DNA from: Halomonas campaniensis | Lineage (GTDB): Bacteria > Pseudomonadota > Gammaproteobacteria > Pseudomonadales > Halomonadaceae | Reading direction: 5' to 3' | Assembly (NCBI RefSeq): GCF_014193375.1 | Contig: NZ_JACHZF010000008.1 | Location: 1-64,000 of the forward strand | DNA: 64,000 bases | Shown: in pieces, positions 53,960 to 64,000 of the stretch | Numbering within the stretch: position 1 is the stretch's first letter | Layout of the letters: each line of letters starts with the position of its first letter | Notes under the pieces: model-generated | What the model saw: only the letters and a program-made list of their open reading frames with translations | What the model was told of the DNA's origin: nothing | Databases searched by the model: none | Program-made: the position numbers and the translations under genes

Positions 53960-56410
53960 ATGAGGCATTCAAGGCACCCCGCTCCGGCGTCGCGTTTCGC
54001 CATCCTGCCGCTGTCCCTGGCCATCGCGTTGGCCAGTGACGCCATGGCCCAGGAGGCGACCAACTGGACCCACAACGTCGGCGTCAGCGTCGCCAACGAA
54101 TACAACGATAACGTCTTCTACGAGCGCGAGAACCGTCGCTCCGACACCGTGACCCTCGTCTCGCCCTTTGCCGAGCTGGTCGGCAGCGGCGAGCGTCACG
54201 AGGTACGCCTGCGCGGCGATGCCCAGCGCGGCAAGTACCACGAGTTCGGCAGCGAGAACTACACCGACTGGCGGCTGGCAAGTGAAGGCCGCTTCGCCTA
54301 TAGCCAGGCCGGCAGCCTGTTCGGCGGCGTCTCCCTGGCGCGCGGCCACGAGGAGCGCTCCTCGCCGGATGACGTCAATGGCGAGGAGCCGACCCGCTAT
54401 GATCGCGTCGGCGCCTTTGTCGGGGTCAACCACACCTTCGGCCGCATCACCAGCCGCGTGGGCGGCACCTGGGAGTCGCTGGACTTCGATAACGTGCCGG
54501 CTGCCGGCGGCACCACCATCCTCCAGGACGACCGGGATCGCCAGATGACCACCATCGGCGGACGTTTCGGCTACCGCCTCTCCGACCGCCTGGAGCCCTT
54601 CGTCCAGGCGGCAGTGGATGTGCGCGACTACGACGACCCGGGCGCCATCGATCGCGATTCCGAGGGCTACAATGCCGGCGCGGGGCTGATCTACCGCCCC
54701 CGCACCGACCTCCACGCCGAGCTCATGGGCGGCTGGATGGAGCAGGACTACGACGACCCGGGCCTGGATGACATCAGCACCTTCGACGCCGGGGCCGAGC
54801 TGCGCTGGCAGCCGGAGGGCTTACCCAACCGCCTCATCGCCCGGCTGGATCGCACCATCGAGGAGACCACCATCGAGGGCGCCTCGGGGAACGTTCGCAC
54901 CGGCGTCAGCGCGCAGCTCACCACCGCCATCCGCCCCGACCTGACGCTCAGCGCCCGGGCCAGCTACAGCGACCACGATTACCGGGGCACCGCCCGCAAC
55001 GACAACCTGCTGGGGCTGGGCATGGGCCTGCGCCACTACCTCAACCCGCACCTCTTCGTGGGCGTGGATTACGACTTCCTGCAGCGCGACTCCAGCGAGC
55101 CCGCCGAGGACTTCGACAACAACCGCCTGATGGTCAGCCTGGGGACCCAGCTGGAGCGCGGCTACGAGGAAGCCGCGCTACTGGCCGCGGCACGCCATAC
55201 CGACACCCTGGGCGGCTTCTATCTCGGCCTGCAGGGCGGGCTCGGCGAGGTGGGCACCGCCCAGGCCGGCCCCCGGGCCACCGCCCAGGCCGGCCCCCGG
55301 GCCACCGGCCAGAACGGCAGCCTGCGGGCCGATTTCCGCGATACCGGCGAGACGCTGGGGCTGTTCGGCGGCTACGCGCTGACCTTCGACGACTGGCGGC
55401 TGGCCCTGGAGCTCGAATCGGACCAGACCGGTGCCGGCTGGGAGCATGTTCGCAGCGGCGATGGCCGGGCCTTCTCGGTGGAGAAGCAGCGCGACGTCGG
55501 GCTGGGCCTGCGCGTCGACCGGCTGCTGGCCGGCGGCAATGCCGTCTACGGCCGCTTCGGCCTGGTGCGGGGCCGCTTTGACGCACGCTACGCCGAGGGC
55601 GGCGAGAACCTTCAGGACGAGCAGTGGCACGACGGTCGGCGGATCGGCGGCGGCCTCGAGGTCCCGCTGGCCACCACCCTGGGCCTGCGCATGGACTACA
55701 GCTACACCAACTACGACGACATCGACATCGGCACGGGAGACGCCCGCGACGACTTCACCTTCGAGGAGAGCCTGATGCGCCTCGGGCTCGCCTGGCACCC
55801 CTGGCGCCAGGCCAGCGAACGGGCCCCGGTCGCACCGGCCGCCCATGACGGCTTCTACCTGGGCGCCCACACGGGCTACGGCAGCCTGGTCACCGACCTG
55901 CGCGGCCCGCGCACCGCGCCCACCGAGCTGGCCGCCGAGTTCGGCGACAGCGGCGGCCTGGCGGGCCTGCATGCCGGCTACGGCAGGACCTTCGGCCGGA
56001 TCTACCTGGGCGGCGAAGTCGATGCCGAGGTCAGCGACATCACCTGGAACCACGAGCGCCTGCCCAATGGCCGCACCTATTCGGTGGACCGGGAGTCGAG
56101 CCTGGGCCTGGCGCTGCGTGCCGGCTATGTCATCGACAGCGGCGCCCTCCTCTACCTGCTGGCCGGCTCGGCCTGGACCGACTTCGAGACCCGCTACGCC
56201 CGTGGCCAGCAGCGGATCCATCTGGACGAGACCGAGCAGGGCTGGCGCTTCGGCGGCGGCCTCGAGGTGCCCGTCGGCGATGACCTGCACCTGCGCATGG
56301 AGCTGACCCAGACCCGTTATGACGACGTCGAGGTCGACTACGGCACCGGGGTGGATCGGCTGGAGAGCGAGGAGCGACTGATGCGGCTGGGGCTGAGCTA
56401 CCGGTTCTGA
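53960..56410 (+). CDS. Giant outer-membrane protein built of three beta-barrel-like domains
   Basis: An 816-residue secreted protein. A signal peptide (RFAILPLSLAIALASDAMA) is followed by an N-terminal barrel (about 25-415) with alternating aromatic strands like outer-membrane beta-barrel 2 proteins. Two related OmpA-like or Opa-like 8-strand units follow. Unit A (about 418-620) begins GGFYLGLQGG, and unit B (about 630-816) begins DGFYLGAHTG; both end with MRLGL-x-(W/Y) and aromatic residues. A and B are paralogous to each other. A 24-bp repeat encodes TAQAGPRA twice between barrels. The final YRF is a canonical barrel terminus. ATG 53960 (MRHSRH) is chosen. Confidence 0.78.
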   Translation: MRHSRHPAPASRFAILPLSLAIALASDAMAQEATNWTHNVGVSVANEYNDNVFYERENRRSDTVTLVSPFAELVGSGERHEVRLRGDAQRGKYHEFGSENYTDWRLASEGRFAYSQAGSLFGGVSLARGHEERSSPDDVNGEEPTRYDRVGAFVGVNHTFGRITSRVGGTWESLDFDNVPAAGGTTILQDDRDRQMTTIGGRFGYRLSDRLEPFVQAAVDVRDYDDPGAIDRDSEGYNAGAGLIYRPRTDLHAELMGGWMEQDYDDPGLDDISTFDAGAELRWQPEGLPNRLIARLDRTIEETTIEGASGNVRTGVSAQLTTAIRPDLTLSARASYSDHDYRGTARNDNLLGLGMGLRHYLNPHLFVGVDYDFLQRDSSEPAEDFDNNRLMVSLGTQLERGYEEAALLAAARHTDTLGGFYLGLQGGLGEVGTAQAGPRATAQAGPRATGQNGSLRADFRDTGETLGLFGGYALTFDDWRLALELESDQTGAGWEHVRSGDGRAFSVEKQRDVGLGLRVDRLLAGGNAVYGRFGLVRGRFDARYAEGGENLQDEQWHDGRRIGGGLEVPLATTLGLRMDYSYTNYDDIDIGTGDARDDFTFEESLMRLGLAWHPWRQASERAPVAPAAHDGFYLGAHTGYGSLVTDLRGPRTAPTELAAEFGDSGGLAGLHAGYGRTFGRIYLGGEVDAEVSDITWNHERLPNGRTYSVDRESSLGLALRAGYVIDSGALLYLLAGSAWTDFETRYARGQQRIHLDETEQGWRFGGGLEVPVGDDLHLRMELTQTRYDDVEVDYGTGVDRLESEERLMRLGLSYRF
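55256..55303 (+). repeat. Two exact 24-bp direct repeats inside the barrel gene
   Basis: 55256-55279 and 55280-55303 are identical and encode TAQAGPRA twice in frame, in the loop after the first strand of the second barrel domain. Copy number could vary by slippage without breaking the frame. Confidence 0.9.
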
Positions 56411-56611
56411 CAGGGCCTGGACAGCGGCGCCTGTGACCCGGTACGGCCGACCAGGCGCCTGCGGTCAAATGCCGCATGGTGATATTGATATATGTCAACG
56501 CGAGAACTCACCGGCAGGACTATCTTTAGAATGCAGGCGCATAAACGATGATGGCTCTGCCCGTTTCAACATGACCAAGCACGTGACCATGGCGTCACTC
56601 AGGGGTTTATC

Positions 56612-57847
56612 ATGAGTACCTTATACAAGAAGTTCCCCTACTCCCGTCTGGCCGCCCTCACGGGGGGAGCCATCCTGCCGCTGGTCGGGGCCGCGCTGAT
56701 CGGCGCCGCCACCCCGGCCGAGGCGTTTCTCGTCGACCGCGCCGAGGCCCAGCAGGGTCAGGGGCAAGGCCAGGGAGCCGGACGCGACCCGCTCAATATC
56801 GGCCGCGGCAAGGGCAACGGGTTCGGCGCCGGCGGCGAGGGCCGCTCGATCGAGTCCGACATCTTCCGTGATGCCGCATCCGGCCGACCCGAGGACAGAG
56901 GCCAGGGAGGCGGCGGAGATCGCGGCGGCAGGCCCGACGGTGCCGGCAGCGGTGGCGGCCCCGACAGCGGCAAGGGCGGCGATTACGGCGATATCGTGGT
57001 CATCCTGCGCAACGACGACGGCACACCGCTGCTTGACGAGAACGGCAATGTTCAGCCCTGCCTGGACGCGGCCTGCGAGGAGGTCATCCAGCTGGTTCAG
57101 GAGGAGGACGGCAAGTTCGAGATCCCCGAGGAGTATATCGATCAGGTGATCCCGGTTGAGTTCGGCCGCCTCAACGTGGCACGGTCCCCCTCCAGCGTAA
57201 CCGATCACTCCCTGGCGGAGCTGCTCAGCAAGATGGACGGCGTGGAAATCTCGGCAGACACCCTGGCCGAGATGACCGACACCTCCGGCCGCCTGATCAC
57301 CCCGGACGGCGCCACCATCGACTCGCCGCTGGAGAACCTGGCCTTCTATGTAGCCCTGCTCGAAGCCACCAACCAGGAGCCGGTGGACGGCTTCTACACC
57401 ATCTCCATCACCACCAATCCGCGTGGCGATGGGCAGCCCGACGCCTACTCGATGACGGTCGATGCAGACATCCTGCTTACCCTCGCCGCCTCGGCCCTGG
57501 CCGCCAGCTCCGACAAGTACGGCGACCTGACCATCGACGAGGTGATGGGGATCAGCGGCTTCCTGGGAGTCGCCGATGAGCTGTCGGCACTGGTGGGGTC
57601 GGACAGCTACAGCTATGACCGCGAATCCCTCTACGGCGGCATCGAGGTCACGGTGCTCAGGGAAGTCGAGATCGACGGCACCATCTACTATCAGCCCACT
57701 TCTGTCGTGCTGCTGGATGAGGTCGTGTTCAACACCGTGCCGACCATCGAGGACAACGGTTACGGCATCGATACCTTCACCCAGCAGGCGGACGATGCCG
57801 TCCAGGTCCTGGAATACGTCCACGACTTCGGCCTCGAATCCGAATGA
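56612..57847 (+). CDS. Secreted protein with S-x3-DIFRD motif and unique C-terminal domain
   Basis: A 411-residue exported protein. Signal peptide about 1-38 (LIGAATPAEA). A Gly/Gln/Arg-rich low-complexity segment (about 47-125) contains SIESDIFRD (residues about 79-87). A globular C-terminal domain (about 125-411) has no family I recognise. It has acidic surface composition, as expected of halophile exported proteins. AGGGG precedes ATG 56612. The following gene repeats the motif, so the two are probably related by duplication of the N-terminal part. Confidence 0.72.
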   Translation: MSTLYKKFPYSRLAALTGGAILPLVGAALIGAATPAEAFLVDRAEAQQGQGQGQGAGRDPLNIGRGKGNGFGAGGEGRSIESDIFRDAASGRPEDRGQGGGGDRGGRPDGAGSGGGPDSGKGGDYGDIVVILRNDDGTPLLDENGNVQPCLDAACEEVIQLVQEEDGKFEIPEEYIDQVIPVEFGRLNVARSPSSVTDHSLAELLSKMDGVEISADTLAEMTDTSGRLITPDGATIDSPLENLAFYVALLEATNQEPVDGFYTISITTNPRGDGQPDAYSMTVDADILLTLAASALAASSDKYGDLTIDEVMGISGFLGVADELSALVGSDSYSYDRESLYGGIEVTVLREVEIDGTIYYQPTSVVLLDEVVFNTVPTIEDNGYGIDTFTQQADDAVQVLEYVHDFGLESE

Positions 57848-57875
57848 TCGTGATCCCGATGTAATCAGACGAAAC

Positions 57876-57896
57876 GCGGCCCCCTTGCGGGGCCGC
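57876..57896 (+). terminator. Hairpin after the first DIFRD gene
   Basis: GCGGCCCC-CTTGC-GGGGCCGC is an 8-bp stem 28 bases past the stop. It lacks a clear T run, so it is a weak terminator or a partial read-through site before the next gene. Confidence 0.5.
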
Positions 57897-57919
57897 CCTT
57901 GTCTCGACAGGAGGCATCC

Positions 57920-58381
57920 ATGACAGCGCGACACTCCCCTGCCCTGCGACGGCTGCTGGTGGCCGGCCTGCTGCCACTGGCCCTGGCAGTAGGCAGCGCC
58001 CAGGGCGCAGGCTTCAGCGCCTCGCCCCCCCTCCCTGACCCTGGCCTGCTGCTGGCCAGCAGCGACCATGCCGATGGCCACGACAGCCATGGCGGGAGCG
58101 ACCGCGGCCAGCGCGGCGGCCAGGGCCAGGGCAAGCGTCTCGGCAAGGGGGCCGGCACCGGCGAGGCCCGGGGCGGCCACTCGGTGACCGACGACATTTT
58201 CCGCGACGAGGGCTTCTCCCGGGGCAACCCGGACCGCGGCGGCGGCCCGCCCGAGGGACGGGGCGAGCACGAGGACGGCGACGACCACGACCATGAGGAG
58301 GGGGATGACCACGATAGCGGCCCGCCCGAAGGGCGCGGCGGTGGCCATGAGTCGGGCGAAGAGCACGACCACGAGAGCTGA
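57920..58381 (+). CDS. Small secreted DIFRD-motif protein
   Basis: A 153-residue exported low-complexity protein. Signal peptide about 1-30 (LLVAGLLPLALAVGSAQG). It carries a Gly/Lys/Arg segment and SVTDDIFRD, aligned with SIESDIFRD in the preceding gene, then a His/Asp/Glu/Gly-rich tail (EHEDGDDHDHEEGDD) that could bind divalent metals. ATG 57920 follows AGGAGG. No known family. Confidence 0.68.
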   Translation: MTARHSPALRRLLVAGLLPLALAVGSAQGAGFSASPPLPDPGLLLASSDHADGHDSHGGSDRGQRGGQGQGKRLGKGAGTGEARGGHSVTDDIFRDEGFSRGNPDRGGGPPEGRGEHEDGDDHDHEEGDDHDSGPPEGRGGGHESGEEHDHES

Positions 58382-58499
58382 GGCCGCACCTGGCCGGCTC
58401 CTTGGCCGAGCGGAAACCGGGAGCCGGCCATGTCAGGCATGGCGGCAGCGATCATGATCGCCTAGTATTCCTGTACCCTTATTTGACAAGGATAGAGAA

Positions 58500-59093
58500 A
58501 TGTACAGGAAAATGGCATGGTGGCTGGCCCTGGTGCTGCTCCTGGCGGGCTGCAGCAGCGTCGACATCGATCGCTACGCGGACACCACCCCGAGGCTAGA
58601 TATCGGCGAGTACTTCGCCGGCCAGACCCGCGCCTGGGGCATGGTCCAGGACTACCGCGGCGAGGTCCAGCGGCGCTTCACCGTGGAGATCGAGGGCGAC
58701 TACGACGGCGATACCCTGACCCTGGACGAGCACTTCGTCTACGACGACGGCGAGACCGACCGCCGGGTCTGGACCTTCCAGCGCCAGGACGACGGCCGCT
58801 GGGTGGGCCGCGCCAACGACGTCGAGGGGCCGGTGGAGGCTCGCCAGTCGGGCCACGCCTTCAACATGACCTATCGACTGCCCGTGGAGGTCTCGGGACG
58901 CGAGATCACCTTCACCCTGGACGACTGGATGTTCCTGCAGCCCGACGACCGCCTGATCAACCGCACCGCCATGAAGAAGTTCGGCATCACCCTGGCCGAG
59001 ATCACCATCGTCTTCGAACGCCTCGACGGCGACGCCGACTCCCCCGACGCAGATACCCTCTCGGACACCAACGCAGACGCCCCCGGCACCTGA
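58500..59093 (+). CDS. DUF3833 family lipoprotein
   Basis: A 197-residue lipoprotein. The lipobox LLAGCS (Cys18) follows a Lys-containing start and hydrophobic core. The DUF3833 domain includes WGMVQDYRGEVQRRFTVEIEG, VWTFQRQDDGRWVG and FTLDDWMFLQPDDRLINRTAM. Its function is unknown; the lipocalin-like strand pattern suggests lipid binding. The stop codon lies in the loop of a terminator hairpin. Confidence 0.88.
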   Translation: MYRKMAWWLALVLLLAGCSSVDIDRYADTTPRLDIGEYFAGQTRAWGMVQDYRGEVQRRFTVEIEGDYDGDTLTLDEHFVYDDGETDRRVWTFQRQDDGRWVGRANDVEGPVEARQSGHAFNMTYRLPVEVSGREITFTLDDWMFLQPDDRLINRTAMKKFGITLAEITIVFERLDGDADSPDADTLSDTNADAPGT

Positions 59094-59108
59094 GGTGCCG
59101 GGGGCGTC
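59076..59108. terminator. Bidirectional terminator with the stop codon in its loop
   Basis: GACGCCCCCGGCACC-TGA-GGTGCCGGGGGCGTC is a 15-bp perfect stem whose 3-base loop is the TGA of the DUF3833 gene. The left arm encodes the last residues. It separates this gene from convergent ectC. Confidence 0.8.
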
Positions 59109-59150
59109 ATCATGCCCTGGCGTGGCTCGCCGGCCGGTGCCGCCGGGGTC

Positions 59151-59546
59151 TCAGCCCTCGTCGGCCGGGGCGTAGGAGCCATCCTCGCGATGCACTTCCT
59201 TGCCGGTCAGGCCGGGCGTGAAGACACAGGCCAGGTGCATGGTCTTGCGGGCGCGCAGCAGGTGCTCGTCATGCTGGTCGAGGATATAGATATCGCCCGG
59301 CTTGATCGGCCAGATCTTGCCGTCGGCCAGGGTCTCGACCTCGCCCTCCCCCTCGATGCAGTAGACCGCCTCGAAGTGGTGCTTGTAGTGGATGTGGGTC
59401 TCGGTCCCCTCGTAGATACGGGTGATGTGGAAGGAGCAGTTGCCGCCATCATCGGCCAGGCTCAGGCGGGTGCTGTCCCAGTTGCCGTTCTCGGCCTTGA
59501 CCAGGCGATCGGTCTTGCGGCATTCCTCGAGATTGCGAACGATCAT
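59151..59546 (-). CDS. ectC: Ectoine synthase
   Basis: A 131-residue cupin that closes N-gamma-acetyl-diaminobutyrate to ectoine, the compatible solute. Metal-binding residues are in [22 protein letters not shown] (read in parts) and DEHLLRARK, and [14 protein letters not shown] is the C-terminal signature. It is last of ectA-ectB-ectC. Family length (about 130) fits. Confidence 0.96.
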   Translation of the reverse strand: MIVRNLEECRKTDRLVKAENGNWDSTRLSLADDGGNCSFHITRIYEGTETHIHYKHHFEAVYCIEGEGEVETLADGKIWPIKPGDIYILDQHDEHLLRARKTMHLACVFTPGLTGKEVHREDGSYAPADEG

Positions 59547-59635
59547 GGATGATCTCCAGTGGTGTCCAGGAAGGACCGGCCGGTGACACCGGCCGGTCGG
59601 TGACCAGACCGCCCGGGGGCGGTCCCCTCAGCCTA

Positions 59636-60985
<1,350 letters not shown>

Positions 60986-61561
60986 TCAGATGCGGTCGGT
61001 CTGGAAGGGACCGATGCGCACCAGGTTCTCGGGGTCGTGCTCGCCACCGAGCTGGTCGGTGGAGAAGTACTCGCGGCTGTTGAGCGGCGCCTGCCAGCGA
61101 TCGGCGAGACGACGGAACAGCCCCCAGGAGGCCTGGTTGTCGGGGGTGATGGTGGTCTCGAGGTGGTGGACCTCGGCCAGTTCCGGGCGAGACATCACGG
61201 CCTCGACCAGGCGCCGGGCCAGGCCGGTGCCGCGGGCCTTCTCGCCCACGGCGACCTGCCAGAGGAAGTAGGTGTCCGGGGCATTGCTCTTCACGTAGCC
61301 CGACACGAAGCCGACGATCTCCCCCTCCTCGTTGGTGGCCACCGCGCAGGTGTCGCGGAACTGGGTCGCCAGCAGCAGGTAGGCATAGGCGGAGTTCACG
61401 TCCAGCGGCGGACAGGACTTGACCAGTTCGTAGATGCCCCACCCATCGTCCGGGTTCGGCTTGCGGATGAACAGCGGCATGGCATCGAAGCCGACGACGG
61501 CATCGGCCACGGTCGGGCGGGCCAGGTCGGCGGAAGGCGTGAAGGGTTCGGTTGTTGTCAT
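60986..61561 (-). CDS. ectA: Diaminobutyrate acetyltransferase
   Basis: A 191-residue GNAT enzyme that acetylates diaminobutyrate at the gamma amine. IRKPNPDDGWGIYELVKSCPPLDVNS is the substrate region (read in parts), VAVGEKARGTGLARRLV is the acetyl-CoA loop, and TTITPDNQASWGLFR follows. It starts the ect operon, with ectB 84 bases further. Confidence 0.96.
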   Translation of the reverse strand: MTTTEPFTPSADLARPTVADAVVGFDAMPLFIRKPNPDDGWGIYELVKSCPPLDVNSAYAYLLLATQFRDTCAVATNEEGEIVGFVSGYVKSNAPDTYFLWQVAVGEKARGTGLARRLVEAVMSRPELAEVHHLETTITPDNQASWGLFRRLADRWQAPLNSREYFSTDQLGGEHDPENLVRIGPFQTDRI

Positions 61562-61594
61562 CTCGGCTGGTTCGCTGTAGCGAATTTGGAAGGC

Positions 61595-61622
61595 ATTATA
61601 ACAGTGGCATCCCGCATTTCAA
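61595..61622 (-). promoter_or_regulatory. ectABC promoter
   Basis: On the reverse strand TTGAAA (61622-61617), 16 bases, and TATAAT (61600-61595), 34 bases before the ectA ATG. This is a strong vegetative promoter; osmotic control would need further upstream elements, which I cannot define. Confidence 0.7.
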
Positions 61623-61786
61623 AGCTGGGATTATTCTGCACCCGCGGATCCATAACAGGAGATTATGCCAGTGCCGGGAACGGTCGCCGGAACTCTGCCT
61701 GTTGCCTGGGTGGCGCCACGGGACGCGCCCTGCCCTTCCAGAATAGCCCACTTCCGGCGTCCAGGGAGCGCGGGGCGAAACGCCGA

Positions 61787-61810
61787 CGGGCCGCCCCGAG
61801 GGGCGGCCCG
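61787..61810 (-). terminator. Terminator after gor
   Basis: CGGGCCGCCCC-GA-GGGGCGGCCCG, 28 bases after the gor stop in its direction. Strong stem, no T tract. Confidence 0.65.
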
Positions 61811-61837
61811 TGATGCCGACGACAGACCCGCGGGCGC

Positions 61838-63217
61838 TCAGCGCCGCGTCGGGGAGCGCATGGTGACGAACTCCTCCGCCCCGGTGGGATGGATCCCCAC
61901 CGTGGCGTCGAAGGCGGCCTTGGTCAGGCCGGCACGCACCGCGATGGCGATGCCCTGGATCACCTCGCCGGCCTCCTCGCCCACCATGTGGGCGCCGACC
62001 ACCACGTCGCTGGCATCGTCGACGATCAGCTTCATCAGGCAGCGCTCGCTGCTGCCCGACAGCGTGTGCTTCATGGGCCGGAAGTCGGCGGTGTAGACCC
62101 GGATCTCGCCGCACTGCTCGCGGGCCGCCTCCTCGGAGAGCCCCACGGTGCCGATGTTGGGGTGGCAGAAGACGGCCGTGGCGATGTTGCGGTAGTCCAG
62201 CGGTGACCCGGGCGGGGTCTCGCCGAAGTGGTGCTGGACCATGTGCATGGCCTCGGCCAGGGCCACCGGAGTGAGCTCCGGCCCGCCGGTGACGTCGCCC
62301 AGTGCGAGGATCGACGGCAGCGAGGTCTCGAAGCGGTCGTTGACCCGCAGGTAGCCGCCGTCGTCGAGCTCCAGGCCCAGCGCCTCGAGGCCCAGCCCCG
62401 CCAGGTGCGGCCGGCGCCCGGTGGCGGCCAGCACCGCGTCCACCTCGTGTCGCTCGCCGCTGGTCAGGGTCACCGCCAGGCCGCCCTCGACCCGCTCGAT
62501 GGCGGCGATGTTCTCCTCGAAGTGCAGGTTGACCCCCTTGGCCGCCATCTGGTCCCGGGTGAACTCGCGCACCTCGCGATCGAAGCCGCGCAGGAACAGG
62601 TCGCCGCGGTAGACCAGGTGCGTCTCGCTGCCCAGGCCGTTGAAGATGCTGGCGAACTCCACGGCGATGTAGCCGCCACCCAGCACCAGGAAGCGCTCCG
62701 GGAAGGTGTCGAGGTCGAACACCTCGTTGGAGGTCAGGGCCAGCTCGCTGCCGGGGAAGTCGGGCACCCAGGGCCAGCCCCCCACGGCCACCAGGATCTT
62801 CGCGGCGGTGTGGGTCTCGCCGGCCACCTCCACGGTATGGGGGTCCACCACCCGGGCGCGGCCATGGATCAGCTGGACTCCGGCGCCCTCGAGCAGGCGG
62901 CCGTAGATGCCGTTGAGGCGCTTGATCTCGCCGATCTTGTTGTCGCGCAGCGTGGCCCAGTCGAATTCGGGCGCCTCCGCGAGCTGCCAGCCGAAGCCGG
63001 CGGCGTCCTCGAAGGCGTCATGGAAATGGGCGGCATAGGAGTAGAGCTTCTTGGGCACGCAGCCGACGTTGACGCAGGTGCCGCCCAGGTAGCGATCCTC
63101 GGCCACGGCGACCCGGGCACCGCTGGCCGCCGCGGTGCGGGCCGCACGCACACCGCCTGAGCCGGCGCCGATGACGAAGAGGTCCCAGTCATGCTGGGGG
63201 GCGAGGTTCTCGGACAC
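61838..63217 (-). CDS. gor: Glutathione-disulfide reductase
   Basis: A 459-residue FAD/NADPH disulfide reductase. FAD loop [13 protein letters not shown] (about 15-27), redox Cys48 and Cys53 in [18 protein letters not shown] site [18 protein letters not shown] (about 175-192) and FAD motif LALGDVTGG. The dimer-partner HPTGAEE holds the active His. Start GTG 63217 ([12 protein letters not shown]) follows GGAGA. It keeps glutathione reduced, consistent with a stress-tolerant aerobe. Confidence 0.94.
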   Translation of the reverse strand: MSENLAPQHDWDLFVIGAGSGGVRAARTAAASGARVAVAEDRYLGGTCVNVGCVPKKLYSYAAHFHDAFEDAAGFGWQLAEAPEFDWATLRDNKIGEIKRLNGIYGRLLEGAGVQLIHGRARVVDPHTVEVAGETHTAAKILVAVGGWPWVPDFPGSELALTSNEVFDLDTFPERFLVLGGGYIAVEFASIFNGLGSETHLVYRGDLFLRGFDREVREFTRDQMAAKGVNLHFEENIAAIERVEGGLAVTLTSGERHEVDAVLAATGRRPHLAGLGLEALGLELDDGGYLRVNDRFETSLPSILALGDVTGGPELTPVALAEAMHMVQHHFGETPPGSPLDYRNIATAVFCHPNIGTVGLSEEAAREQCGEIRVYTADFRPMKHTLSGSSERCLMKLIVDDASDVVVGAHMVGEEAGEVIQGIAIAVRAGLTKAAFDATVGIHPTGAEEFVTMRSPTRR

Positions 63218-63383
63218 GGGGGTCTCCTTCTGCTGTGGCCGCAAGGGCCGACACGTCGTGGCCGCATCATACCAGCCGAGCCGGGGCCTCGGCAGGCGTC
63301 GATTTGACCCACCGTCGGTCAGGCGGTAAAAGGAGCCACCGGTCGCAAGGCCACCCCCGTCCCACCACCGGATACGCTCTCCG

Positions 63384-64000
63384 ATGAACCAGGAAATCGA
63401 AGGCCTGCTGGACAACAACCGAGCCTGGGCCGCACGGGTCAGCCAGGATGACCCCGACTTCTTTGCCCGCCTGTCGCGGCAGCAGAACCCCGCCTACCTG
63501 TGGATCGGCTGTTCCGACAGCCGGGTGCCGGCCAACCAGATCATTTCCCTGCCGCCCGGCGAGGTGTTCGTGCACCGCAACGTGGCCAACCTGGTGCACC
63601 CCAACGACCTCAACGCGCTGTCGGTGCTGCAGTACGCCGTCGAGGTGCTCGGCGTCCGCCACATCATGGTGGTGGGCCATTACGGCTGCGGCGGGGTGCG
63701 CGCGGCGGTCAGCGGCGGAGACAACGGCATGGTCGACATCTGGCTGCACTCGGTCCGGGAACTCTACAGCCGCCATCGCGCCTCACTGTCGACACTGCCC
63801 CTGGACGAGCAGGTGGACCGCATGTGCGAGCTCAACGCCCGGGACCAGGTGATGAACCTGTGCCGCACCAAGATCGTCCAGCACGCCTGGCAGCGCGGCC
63901 AGGAGCTGGCCGTCCACGGCTGGGTCTACGGGCTGGCGGACGGGCGGGTGAAGGACCTGGACTGCACGGTGTCGGGCCTCGACCAGGTGGATACCCTCTA
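63384..64000 (+). CDS. can: Beta-class carbonic anhydrase, partial at the right edge
   Basis: The first 205 residues of a beta-carbonic anhydrase are present, and the C-terminus lies outside the window. Zinc ligands Cys43, His99 and Cys102 lie in [12 protein letters not shown] and [13 protein letters not shown], with Asp45 and Arg47 forming the catalytic dyad. ATG 63384 ([12 protein letters not shown]) is the family start. It interconverts CO2 and bicarbonate. Confidence 0.95.
   Translation, partial: MNQEIEGLLDNNRAWAARVSQDDPDFFARLSRQQNPAYLWIGCSDSRVPANQIISLPPGEVFVHRNVANLVHPNDLNALSVLQYAVEVLGVRHIMVVGHYGCGGVRAAVSGGDNGMVDIWLHSVRELYSRHRASLSTLPLDEQVDRMCELNARDQVMNLCRTKIVQHAWQRGQELAVHGWVYGLADGRVKDLDCTVSGLDQVDTL

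Overview
The window reads as a chromosomal segment of a moderately halophilic, GC-rich gammaproteobacterium of the Halomonas type (Halomonadaceae). The evidence is a complete ectoine operon (ectABC) with a typical promoter, TusDCB/TusE sulfur relay, AcpH, a Cys-type respiratory formate dehydrogenase cluster, B12-dependent MetH, NfuA, Zur and glutathione reductase. Genus-level assignment is an inference from gene content and protein sequence, not from a 16S gene.

Bases 1-10585 are accessory DNA stacked at the 3' end of a tRNA-Ser(UGA) gene. Bases 1-2830 are AT-rich and plasmid-derived. They hold a ColE1/MbeA-type relaxase that has lost its N-terminus just at the catalytic tyrosine, a small coiled-coil gene nested in it in another frame (as mbeB/mbeD are nested in ColE1 mbeA), a RepL-like winged-helix replication protein with an operator-rich promoter, and a 59-residue gene behind repL. 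Bases 2831-10585 form a compact integrative element of about 7.7 kb bounded by a 14-bp direct repeat that is the tRNA 3' end. It has a P4-type tyrosine integrase, an unknown protein, an AlpA-type regulator, a 934-residue primase/helicase, an iteron-like repeat cluster that could be its origin, a DUF5681 protein with a possible frameshift, and a chain of very small genes overlapping by 1-4 bases. No capsid, tail or lysis genes are seen. The layout suggests a phage satellite or other minimal integrative replicon and is the best candidate here for an undescribed system. An att-like arm just left of 2831 suggests that the AT-rich segment is an older tandem integrant.

Bases 10779-25566 are core genes: a Nudix hydrolase, YccA, tusDCB-tusE, acpH, the molybdenum-cofactor genes moaB-moeA, and a leftward formate dehydrogenase cluster (DUF3305, DUF3306, polyferredoxin, TorD-like chaperone, Tat-target protein, FdhA, FdhB, FdhC) with fdhD divergent. 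Molybdenum-cofactor genes next to a Mo/W enzyme make functional sense.

Bases 25582-50172 carry an XRE-cupin regulator, a divergent acetyl-lysine/polyamine deacetylase and Pat-type acyltransferase pair, pdxH, azlCD, a cytochrome b561/cytochrome c' convergent pair, a small redox and metabolic gene group, a sulfite reductase operon with a cysB-like operator, a MATE pump, metH, nfuA, a KfrA-like protein divergent from an orphan tyrosine recombinase whose leader is a tandem array of Shine-Dalgarno units, sufE, an RHH protein, a DJ-1 protein, hisI-yidD and zur.

Bases 50252-64000 hold a three-gene envelope locus (RimK-like ATP-grasp ligase, inactive transglutaminase fused to 7 TM helices, retropepsin-like lipoprotein). 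Next is an unusual envelope cluster: an 816-residue protein that looks like three outer-membrane barrels in a row, two secreted low-complexity proteins sharing an S-x3-DIFRD motif, and a DUF3833 lipoprotein. The window ends with ectCBA, gor and a partial beta-carbonic anhydrase.
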